Below, in pieces: positions 8,448-14,188 of a DNA stretch of 14,484 bases (its first letter is position 1; each line of letters begins with the position of its first letter). Source of the DNA: JAIRLS01 sp031551455. GTDB lineage: Bacteria; Bacteroidota; Bacteroidia; Bacteroidales; UBA4181. The stretch covers positions 1 through 14,484 of the forward strand of contig JAVBNP010000281.1 in assembly GCA_031551455.1 (NCBI GenBank), read 5' to 3'. The notes under the pieces are model-generated. The model saw only the letters and a list, made by a program, of their open reading frames with translations, made no database searches and was not told where the DNA came from. The translations under genes were made by a program, and so were the position numbers.

Positions 8448-8591
8448 TTTCACCCCGGTACCAAAGCGAAAACGGTTGCCGAAAATAATCTCTCCGAGGT
8501 TTATGTCACCGATTTTTATCGCTTACGGATTAACGGTATTCATCCAACTTGTTTCAACACGTTATCCGTCAATCCGAAAAATTGTAAACCA

Positions 8592-8599
8592 TACATTTG
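8592..8599 (+). promoter_or_regulatory. Possible -7 promoter element of the nuo operon
   Basis: TACATTTG, identical to the -7 element of the preceding gene, lies about 80 bases before the nuoA ATG. No convincing TTTG is seen 19-23 bases upstream, and the element lies at the very end of the open extension after 8447. The position suits a nuo promoter, but the evidence is partial. Confidence 0.3.
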
Positions 8600-8680
8600 A
8601 ACCCTTGCCGGGTTTTCACGTTATGTTTTTTAGCACAAATTCCGACAATCAATTAAAAATCAAAAATCCAACATATTGTA

Positions 8681-9034
8681 ATGAGTAATTCGGCTTTATT
8701 TCTCGTGGTTTTTCTCACGGCCCTCTCGCTGGTAGGTGCAGCCCTGCTGGTGGCGTGGCTTGTGTCGCCGCGATCGTGGAATCCGCATAAAGGGCAACCC
8801 TACGAATGCGGTATTCCCACCAGAGGCAACTCGTGGATGCAGTTCCGCGTGGGATATTACCTGTTTGCCATCCTCTACTTAGTATTCGATGTCGAAACGG
8901 TGTTGTTGTTCCCGTGGGCCGTCATCATGAAAGACTTGGGAGCGCAGGGATTGGTGTGTGTGTCATTCTTTTTGGTCGTTCTGGCGCTCGGATTGGCCTA
9001 TGCATGGAAAAAAGGAGCTTTGAAATGGAAGTAA
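8681..9034 (+). CDS. nuoA: NADH-quinone oxidoreductase (complex I) subunit A
   Basis: This is a membrane-arm subunit of complex I that packs against NuoH and NuoJ near the quinone chamber. The 117 residues are full length for the family, with three membrane spans (about 5-28, 58-80, 88-108). The conserved loop holds Y41-E-C-G-I-P, and the second span starts with F-D70-V-E72-T-V-L-L-F-P-W-A, both hallmarks of NuoA. It is the first gene of the operon and overlaps nuoB by ten bases. The start ATG is preceded by an A-rich leader without a clear Shine-Dalgarno site. Confidence 0.96.
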   Translation: MSNSALFLVVFLTALSLVGAALLVAWLVSPRSWNPHKGQPYECGIPTRGNSWMQFRVGYYLFAILYLVFDVETVLLFPWAVIMKDLGAQGLVCVSFFLVVLALGLAYAWKKGALKWK

Positions 9035-9645
9035 AAGATATACGTATCCGCAACATGAAGTACGAGGATTTTAACGACAACGAATACCTCGAAGAATATG
9101 TGAACGAATTGCGGAAAAACGGCGTGAATATTTTCGTCGGCAAGTTGAACGATTTCATCAATTGGGGGCGGTCCAACTCGGTGTGGCCCCTCACGTTTGC
9201 GACAAGCTGCTGCGGTATCGAATTTATGTGCGTGGGCGCTGCCCGTTCCGACTTTGCCCGTTTCGGGTGGGAAGTAACGCGCAACAGCCCGCGACAAGCC
9301 GACGTCATTTTTGTTTGCGGAACCATCGTGCACAAAATGGCTCCCGTGTTGAAACGTCTTTACGAACAGATGGCCGAACCGAAATATGTGATGGCCATCG
9401 GCAGTTGCGCCATTTGCGGCGGGCCGTTCAAAAGCTCGTACCACACGGTGATGGGCGTCGACAAAATCATCCCGGTGGATGTGTACATTCCCGGTTGCCC
9501 GCCGCGTCCCGATGCCATCCTTTACGGAATGATGCAAATGTCGCGCAAGATCAAGGTGCAGAACTTCTTCAAACTGCCCGATCAGCCCCAAATACCCGAT
9601 TTACCGGAAAATAACGATAAGCCGACGACCGATGGAAACAATTGA
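9025..9645 (+). CDS. nuoB: NADH-quinone oxidoreductase (complex I) subunit B, cluster N2 subunit
   Basis: NuoB holds the terminal 4Fe-4S cluster N2, which passes electrons to quinone at the interface with NuoD. All four ligands are present: the tandem C62-C63 (T-S-C-C-G-I-E-F), C128 (G-S-C-A-I-C-G-G-P-F) and C158 (P-G-C-P-P-R-P). The product is 206 aa. The ATG at 9025 is chosen because a good Shine-Dalgarno-like GGAG lies eight bases upstream and the protein then begins MEVKDIRIRNMKYEDFNDNE, as I remember for Bacteroides NuoB; the frame is open further upstream but only inside nuoA. It overlaps nuoA by 10 and nuoC by 14 bases, implying coupled translation. The roughly 20 residues at the C-terminus are a Pro/Asn-rich tail. 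Confidence 0.97.
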   Translation: MEVKDIRIRNMKYEDFNDNEYLEEYVNELRKNGVNIFVGKLNDFINWGRSNSVWPLTFATSCCGIEFMCVGAARSDFARFGWEVTRNSPRQADVIFVCGTIVHKMAPVLKRLYEQMAEPKYVMAIGSCAICGGPFKSSYHTVMGVDKIIPVDVYIPGCPPRPDAILYGMMQMSRKIKVQNFFKLPDQPQIPDLPENNDKPTTDGNN

Positions 9646-10036
9646 AAAAAGCCTCTCGGCGCTCGGTTTTGCCGAAGTGACAAGAACGGATAACAGAATG
9701 ACGGTAACCGTTCCCAAAGATAAACTGTACGAAACGGCTCGTTACTTGCGATATGAAAGCGATGAGATTTTCGATTATCTGATCGACATCGTCGGAATGG
9801 ATTACGGCACCGACTTGGGCGTAATTTATTATCTGTCGCCGTCGCAAAATCCGTCGCATATTCTTGCGCTGAAAACAAGCACGTCCGACCGTGAGCAACC
9901 CGAATTGTATTCGGTGCACGACTTGTGGGATTCGGCTTCGGTGTACGAACGTGAGGTATACGACTTTTTCGGCATCCGCTTCATCAACCATCCCGACATG
10001 CGCCGTATTTTCCTTCGTCAAGATTGGAAAGGCTAG
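9632..10036 (+). CDS. nuoC: NADH-quinone oxidoreductase (complex I) subunit C, ending at an in-frame TAG within its conserved tail
   Basis: NuoC (the 30-kDa subunit family) is a soluble subunit of the quinone-reducing module next to NuoD and NuoB. The signature lies at residues 95-134: S-V-x-D-L-W followed by Y-E-R-E-V-Y-D-F-F-G-I-R-F-I-N-H-P-D-M-R-R-I-F-L and D-W-K-G. In the family the next residues are normally [H/Y]-P-L-R-K-D-Y. Here TAG (10034-10036) takes the H/Y position, and the same frame continues as P-L-R-K-D-Y-D-A-S-P-E-V-N and then into NuoD. The frame from 9632 to 11266 is therefore one unit broken by a single stop, equal to a NuoCD fusion of 544 positions. The 134-aa product lacks only the short tail. 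See nuoD for how the downstream part may start. Confidence 0.9.
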   Translation: METIEKSLSALGFAEVTRTDNRMTVTVPKDKLYETARYLRYESDEIFDYLIDIVGMDYGTDLGVIYYLSPSQNPSHILALKTSTSDREQPELYSVHDLWDSASVYEREVYDFFGIRFINHPDMRRIFLRQDWKG

Positions 10037-10039
10037 CCT

Positions 10040-11266
10040 TTGCGGAAAGATTACGACGCAAGTCCCGAAGTGAACCCTGTTCCGCTGGAGAATGAAGTGA
10101 TTGCCGACATGGAACGCACGCATTCCATCACCATCAAGCCGGGCGACCGCATCGAAACCACCGATTATGTCTTCGATAATGACGATTACGTGGTGAATTT
10201 CGGGCCGCAACATCCCGCCATGCACGGTGTATTGCATTTGCGCGTGGCGCTCGACGGCGAAATCATCAAAAAGATCGATCCCGTTTTCGGATACATCCAT
10301 CGCGGTATCGAAAAAATGTGCGAAAACTATACGTATCCGCAAATTCTGCATTTGACCGATCGGTTGGATTACCTTTCGGGAACGATGAACCGCCATGCTG
10401 TTTGTCTTTGCTGCGAAAATGCGTTGCAACTCGAAGTTCCCGAACGCGCGCATTATATCCGCACGATATTCGACGAATTGACCCGTATCGCTTCCCACTT
10501 GCTGGGTTGGGGTTGTATGTGTATGGACATGGGCTCCATCACGGCGTTTGTGTACGGGATGCGCGACCGTGAGAAAATCATGGATATTTTCGAGGAAACG
10601 GCAGGCGGACGCTTAATGGCCAATTATAATGTCATCGGCGGCGTGATGAAAGACATTCATCCGAATTTTCAAAAACGGGTCAAGGAATTGATTCCGTACA
10701 TCCGCAAGATGCTGAAGGAACATCACCTGCTGTTTACGGGAAATCCCATTGCTCGCGGACGTATGAAAGGCATCGGCCTTTTGACCAAGGAAAAAGCCAT
10801 ATCGCTCGGAGCAACGGGTCCGTCGGGACGCGCTTCGGGATGGCACAACGATTTGCGCAAGATCGAACCTTATGCGGCCTACGGAAAAGTAGATTTCGAG
10901 GAAGTGATACGTCCGGAAGGGCTGACGTTTGATCGTTACATTATCCGTTTGGACGAGATCGAGCAATCGCTCCGCATCATCGAACAATTGATCGACAATA
11001 TTCCCGAAGGACCGTACGCCGCCAAAACAAAACCGGTGATACGTTTGCCCGAAGGCGAGTTCTTCCAACGGGTGGAAAATGCCCGCGGACAGTTTTGCGT
11101 ACACATCACAAGCAAAGGCGACAAATCACCTTACCGCATCAAGTTCCGTTCGCCTTCGCTGACACTTGTAGGCGCTTTGAAAGCCATTGCAACCGATTCG
11201 AAAGTTGCGGACTTGATCATGCTCGGAGCTTCGCTCGATTACGTAATCCCTTGTATTGACCGTTAA
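10040..11266 (+). CDS. nuoD: NADH-quinone oxidoreductase (complex I) subunit D, in the same frame as nuoC
   Basis: NuoD (49-kDa subunit) builds the quinone-binding site with NuoB and NuoH. Seen here, counting from TTG 10040, are the GPQHP-A-M-H-G signature (His58, His62), I-H-R-G-I-E-K, the quinone-site Tyr111 in R-L-D-Y-L-S-G, and a C-terminus ending in D-R. The 408-aa length is normal. The start is unclear. The frame runs straight on from nuoC through the TAG at 10034. The first usable codon is a TTG three bases after that stop, which would make MRKDYDASPEVNPV, really the end of the NuoC tail. The first ATG is at 10109 (MERTHSITIKPGDRIE), still upstream of all conserved motifs. No clear Shine-Dalgarno site precedes either. 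The protein may be made by reinitiation, from ATG 10109, or by readthrough as a NuoCD fusion. Confidence 0.93.
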   Translation: MRKDYDASPEVNPVPLENEVIADMERTHSITIKPGDRIETTDYVFDNDDYVVNFGPQHPAMHGVLHLRVALDGEIIKKIDPVFGYIHRGIEKMCENYTYPQILHLTDRLDYLSGTMNRHAVCLCCENALQLEVPERAHYIRTIFDELTRIASHLLGWGCMCMDMGSITAFVYGMRDREKIMDIFEETAGGRLMANYNVIGGVMKDIHPNFQKRVKELIPYIRKMLKEHHLLFTGNPIARGRMKGIGLLTKEKAISLGATGPSGRASGWHNDLRKIEPYAAYGKVDFEEVIRPEGLTFDRYIIRLDEIEQSLRIIEQLIDNIPEGPYAAKTKPVIRLPEGEFFQRVENARGQFCVHITSKGDKSPYRIKFRSPSLTLVGALKAIATDSKVADLIMLGASLDYVIPCIDR

Positions 11267-11278
11267 AATCGATTAATT

Positions 11279-11578
11279 ATGTTTGGAGGTGCAGGCGCTA
11301 TGGCGCACATGGCAGAAGCGTCCAAAAAGAACAGGGAAAAAGTAGCGGAAAAAATAGCTCGGTATAAGAAGAATTCCAAACAATATTCATCTTATAAACA
11401 ATCTGTTTCGAATCCGAAAGTTGAACAACCGTCCAAAGAACAATTGGTAGATATACTTGCAGATATTCGAAACAATGCCGTGCGGGAAAGAAAGATGAAT
11501 AACATACGTTTTTTCATTACCATTGCGGCAATAGTCATATTGTTTGCTTTGGTGTTGTTACTTTTCAACAAATTTTAA
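11279..11578 (+). CDS. Small single-span membrane protein of unknown function inside the nuo operon (99 aa)
   Basis: The gene lies 12 bases after nuoD and 27 before nuoH, exactly where nuoE, nuoF and nuoG stand in a complete operon, but it resembles none of them and has no Cys motif for Fe-S clusters. Residues 1-12 are Gly/Ala/Met-rich (MFGGAGAMAHM), 16-44 are Lys-rich and probably helical, 52-72 form a charged helix (S-K-E-Q-L-V-D-I-L-A-D-I-R), and 77-97 form one hydrophobic span ending in FNKF. By the positive-inside rule the long basic N-terminal part would be cytosolic. It could be an accessory or assembly factor of this shortened complex, or an unrelated insertion. The gene is clearly more AT-rich than the nuo genes around it. 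I recall similar short Bacteroidota proteins but no known function. Confidence 0.72.
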   Translation: MFGGAGAMAHMAEASKKNREKVAEKIARYKKNSKQYSSYKQSVSNPKVEQPSKEQLVDILADIRNNAVRERKMNNIRFFITIAAIVILFALVLLLFNKF

Positions 11579-11605
11579 TAATATTGAATCTGAACCAATA
11601 AATTT

Positions 11606-12670
11606 ATGTTTAGTTTTACGGATATAACGCACCGGATAGACGAAACGCTTCACGGTTTCATGACCGACAATTGGGTGTTGTTTGTCGAGTTTGTCCTCAT
11701 CGGCATTACCATTATGGTAGCGTATGCGTTGTTGGCATTGTTTCTGATATACGCGGAACGCAGAATTTGCGCATGGTTTCAATGTCGCATCGGGCCCAAT
11801 CGCGTCGGGCCGTGGGGACTGTTCCAATCGGGCGCCGACATGATCAAGATTTTGCTCAAAGAGTTGATTCGAATCGATCGCGCCGATAAATTTCTGTTCC
11901 GTCTCGCATCGTTCATCGTCATTGTCGGTTCGGTCTGTACTTTCGGAGCATTGCCCTTTGCCAAAGGCTTGCAAGCCGTCGACTTCAATATCGGCGTGTT
12001 CTATCTGCTGGCCATATCGTCGATCGGCGTGGTGGGAATCCTGCTGGCCGGATGGTCGAGCAACAGCAAGTACACCATGATCGGAGCCATGCGAAGCGGC
12101 GCGCAATTGATCAGCTACGAACTCTCGTGCGGATTGTCGCTGCTGGCGATCGTCATTCTGTCGGGAACCATGCAATTGTCGGAGATCGTGGAACAACAAT
12201 CCGAAATGTGGTTCATCTTCAAAGGACACGTCCCGGCCGTCATTGCATTTATCATTTATCTGATTGCGGGACACGCCGAAACCAATCGCGGCCCATTCGA
12301 CTTGCCCGAAGCCGAAAGCGAGCTTACTGCCGGCTACCATACCGAATATTCGGGCATTCAATTCGGATTCTTCTATCTGGCCGAATATATGAACATGTTC
12401 ATCATCGCAGCCATTGCGGCAACCATGTTCCTCGGCGGTTGGATGCCGCTGCATATCCCCGGATGGGAAGGATTCAACCAAGTAATGGATTACATCCCTT
12501 CATTTGTTTGGTTCTTGGGAAAAACCGGTTTCTGTATTTTCCTCGCCCTGTGGGTACGTTGGTCATTTCCGCGTCTGCGCATCGATCAATTATTGAATTT
12601 GGAATGGAAAGTATTGATGCCGATCAGTTTAATCAACATTGTATTGATGGCGATAACGGTTATTTTATAA
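11606..12670 (+). CDS. nuoH: NADH-quinone oxidoreductase (complex I) subunit H
   Basis: NuoH (ND1) is the membrane subunit that closes the quinone chamber and links the peripheral arm to the proton-pumping arm. The 354-aa protein has about eight spans. Loop motifs are intact: A-E-R-R-I-C-A-W-F-Q at about 50-59 followed by R-I-G-P-N-R-V-G-P-W-G, and E225-T-N-R-G-P-F-D-L-P-E-A-E-S-E-L-T-A-G-Y, the acidic loop facing the quinone cavity. The start ATG follows an AT-rich 27-base leader after the small 99-aa gene; nuoI begins four bases after its stop. Nothing is missing compared with the family. Confidence 0.97.
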   Translation: MFSFTDITHRIDETLHGFMTDNWVLFVEFVLIGITIMVAYALLALFLIYAERRICAWFQCRIGPNRVGPWGLFQSGADMIKILLKELIRIDRADKFLFRLASFIVIVGSVCTFGALPFAKGLQAVDFNIGVFYLLAISSIGVVGILLAGWSSNSKYTMIGAMRSGAQLISYELSCGLSLLAIVILSGTMQLSEIVEQQSEMWFIFKGHVPAVIAFIIYLIAGHAETNRGPFDLPEAESELTAGYHTEYSGIQFGFFYLAEYMNMFIIAAIAATMFLGGWMPLHIPGWEGFNQVMDYIPSFVWFLGKTGFCIFLALWVRWSFPRLRIDQLLNLEWKVLMPISLINIVLMAITVIL

Positions 12671-12673
12671 ATT

Positions 12674-13156
12674 ATGATCAGATACATTAAAAACATTTTT
12701 CTCGGCGTATACCACCTGTTGCAAGGCATGTATATATCATTGCTCAACATGATCCGCCCGAAGGTAACCGAAAAATATCCCGAAAACAGAAAAACGAAAG
12801 TTCAATTCGAACGGTTCCGCGGTTTGCTGACCATGCCGCATAACGAAAAGAACGAGCATAAATGCACGTCTTGCGGCATCTGCATGATCAATTGCCCGAA
12901 CGGAACCATCAACGTGATCAGCAAGAAAGTTGTCGACGAGGCAACGGGCAAAGAAAAGAAAATCCTCGACAAGCATCTGTACGACTTGGGCAGTTGCACG
13001 TTTTGCGCTTTGTGCACCGAAACCTGTCCGCAAGATGCCATTGCGTGGACGCCCGCATTCGAGCACACCGTTTTCACCCGCAGCAAATTGGTGAAACAAC
13101 TCAATAAAGAAGGCTCAAAACTGGAAGTTAAAACCAAACAACCGGTAGAAAATTAG
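12674..13156 (+). CDS. nuoI: NADH-quinone oxidoreductase (complex I) subunit I, 2x[4Fe-4S] ferredoxin subunit
   Basis: NuoI carries clusters N6a and N6b, which hand electrons to N2 on NuoB. Both C-x2-C-x2-C-x3-C-P motifs are complete: Cys64, 67, 70, 74 and Cys108, 111, 114, 118. The N-terminal amphipathic and hydrophobic helices (residues 5-28) sit on the membrane. The C-terminal roughly 35 residues are a basic tail. At 160 aa it is normal size. It starts four bases after nuoH and ends with TAG, followed by a 37-base AT-rich spacer before nuoJ. With no NADH module encoded nearby, NuoI is a likely entry point for electrons from ferredoxin or another donor; that is inference. Confidence 0.97.
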   Translation: MIRYIKNIFLGVYHLLQGMYISLLNMIRPKVTEKYPENRKTKVQFERFRGLLTMPHNEKNEHKCTSCGICMINCPNGTINVISKKVVDEATGKEKKILDKHLYDLGSCTFCALCTETCPQDAIAWTPAFEHTVFTRSKLVKQLNKEGSKLEVKTKQPVEN

Positions 13157-13193
13157 CTCATGGTCATTCAAAAATTGCAAATCAAAAATTAAG

Positions 13194-13706
13194 ATGGGTA
13201 CAATAATCACCTTTTATTCAATTGCCGCACTCATTATCGTATCGGCAATACTGGCCGTTACCTCCAAACGTCTGCTCCGCGCGGCGACATTCCTGTTGTT
13301 TGTCCTCATTGCCACCGCGGGATTGTATCTTTTGCTGAATTATCACTTTCTCGCCGCCGTGCAATTGTCTGTGTACGCGGGCGGTATCCTCATTCTGTTC
13401 ATTTTTGCCATTCTGCTTACCGGCGCCAAAAGCGATCGCGCTGAACCGGAGGACAAGAGAAACGTGGCAATGGGCATCGGCGCGGCATTGAGCGGATTGG
13501 TGATTACGGCGATCGTAACGATAAAGCATCAATTTCTGTATGCCGGTAACACTACCGTTGTCGGCGATCAAGAAATCAACATGAAAGCAATCGGCCACGC
13601 CTTGATGGGAACCGAAAAATACCAATACCTTTTGCCGTTCGAAGTGCTGAGCGTCCTGTTGTTGGCGTGTATCATCGGGGGAATATTAATCGCAAGAAGA
13701 AGATGA
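13194..13706 (+). CDS. nuoJ: NADH-quinone oxidoreductase (complex I) subunit J
   Basis: NuoJ (ND6) is a membrane subunit next to NuoA and NuoK that takes part in coupling quinone reduction to proton movement. The 170-aa protein has five hydrophobic spans (about 3-23, 29-48, 53-76, 92-112, 147-166). The conserved third span reads V-Q-L-S-V-Y61-A-G-G-I-L-I-L-F-I-F-A-I-L-L, with the usual Tyr and Gly pair that forms the pi-bulge region. The last span (LPFEVLSVLLLACIIGGILI) is typical of the family. It ends with TGA at 13704-13706. In standard nuo operons nuoK follows directly, but here a repeat-bordered four-helix-bundle gene lies between them. Confidence 0.95.
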   Translation: MGTIITFYSIAALIIVSAILAVTSKRLLRAATFLLFVLIATAGLYLLLNYHFLAAVQLSVYAGGILILFIFAILLTGAKSDRAEPEDKRNVAMGIGAALSGLVITAIVTIKHQFLYAGNTTVVGDQEINMKAIGHALMGTEKYQYLLPFEVLSVLLLACIIGGILIARRR

Positions 13707-13712
13707 TGAATC

Positions 13713-13795
13713 AATTATAAATTATAAATTATGAATGATGAATGTCGGAGATTTTCTGAATCTAATTCATATCTCATAATTTATCATTCATAATT
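13713..13795. repeat. Large imperfect inverted repeat upstream of the four-helix-bundle gene
   Basis: The 31-base arms at 13713-13743 and 13765-13795 match in inverted orientation at 26 of 31 positions, around a 21-base centre. The arms are made of AATTATAAATTATG-like units. In RNA they could form a long AU-rich stem between nuoJ and the next gene. Similar AT-rich blocks border the other side of that gene (14157-14185), so this looks like the edge of an inserted unit rather than ordinary operon spacer. Confidence 0.65.
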
Positions 13796-13803
13796 AGCTT
13801 GGT

Positions 13804-14175
13804 ATGGAAAAGAAAGAAAATATTGTCAAAACAAAAAGTTTTGCATTTGCGGTACGGATAGTTAATCTATATAAAGTATTGACCGACGAACGTAAAGAGT
13901 TTGTATTAAGCAAGCAGATGTTGAGATCGGGTACTTCAATTGGCGCAAATATTCGCGAAGGCATGAATGCCCAAAGCAAAGCAGATTTTGTACATAAGCT
14001 TTCCATTGCGCAAAAGGAATGTGACGAAACATTGTATTGGCTTGAATTGATGAAGGTTACAGGCTTCATTGACGAAAGAGAATTTGAGTCAATCGGTAAA
14101 GATGCCGAAGATTTACTGAAAATCATCCGAAGCATCATCCTTACCTCAAAAAAGAACATAATTCATAACTCATAA
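13804..14175 (+). CDS. Four-helix-bundle protein, S23 / 23S rRNA intervening-sequence protein (IVP) family
   Basis: The 123-aa protein matches the family throughout: K11-S-F-A-F-A-V-R-I-V-N-L-Y in helix 1, Q38-M-L-R-S-G-T-S-I-G-A-N-I-R-E-G in the conserved turn, and D61-F-V-H-K-L-S-I-A-Q-K-E-C-D-E-T-L-Y-W-L-E-L in helix 3, then a final helix with E-D-L-L-K-I-I-R-S-I. Family members form small helical bundles (known ones are pentamers, like the related Avd protein of diversity-generating retroelements). Many are encoded in intervening sequences of 23S rRNA genes, but free-standing copies are common and their role is unknown. Its last codons (N-I-I-H-N-S) are read from the 3' repeat block. It shares the nuo orientation and is probably co-transcribed. 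No relation to complex I is known; it is most likely a passenger. Confidence 0.9.
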   Translation: MEKKENIVKTKSFAFAVRIVNLYKVLTDERKEFVLSKQMLRSGTSIGANIREGMNAQSKADFVHKLSIAQKECDETLYWLELMKVTGFIDEREFESIGKDAEDLLKIIRSIILTSKKNIIHNS

Positions 14176-14185
14176 TTCATAATTT
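14157..14185 (+). repeat. Tandem direct repeat at the end of the four-helix-bundle gene, forming the nuoK leader
   Basis: Two adjacent 14-base units, CATAATTCATAACT (14157-14170) and CATAATTCATAATT (14171-14184), differ at two positions. The first overlaps the end of the four-helix-bundle reading frame and the second ends four bases before the nuoK ATG. The units resemble the inverse of the left-hand block at 13713-13743. Confidence 0.6.
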
Positions 14186-14188
14186 AGT

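Larger units (their letters stand above)
13707..14188 (+). mobile_element. Possible inserted cassette: AT-rich repeats plus four-helix-bundle gene between nuoJ and nuoK
   Basis: About 480 bases separate nuoJ from nuoK, which are normally adjacent. The segment consists of an inverted-repeat block, one four-helix-bundle gene and a direct-repeat block. Near-identical sequences, ATTCATAATTAG (13786-13797) and ATTCATAATTTAG (14175-14187), lie just before the ATG of the inserted gene and just before the ATG of nuoK. No transposase is present, so any movement would need help from elsewhere. The mobile nature is inferred from context and repeats only. Confidence 0.4.

Noticed and set aside
8476..8688. 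70-aa plus-strand frame before nuoA
   Set aside because: It overlaps the nuoA start and the more protein-like extension of the exported gene in another frame; no leader or motif supports it.
8806..9024. Extended N-terminus of NuoB inside nuoA
   Set aside because: The open frame upstream of 9025 lies in nuoA coding sequence, and the ATG at 9025 has a good Shine-Dalgarno site and the family's N-terminus.
10034..10036. TAG as a reassigned sense codon in this genome
   Set aside because: The MFS gene and nuoI both end in TAG at their natural ends, so general reassignment is not supported.
9569..10498. 309-aa minus-strand reading frame opposite nuoC and nuoD
   Set aside because: It lies wholly antisense to strongly conserved nuo coding sequence and reads as low-complexity shadow protein without recognisable motifs.
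11558..12481. 307-aa minus-strand reading frame opposite nuoH
   Set aside because: It is antisense to nuoH, with His/Asp/Gln-rich composition typical of a reversed membrane-protein gene.
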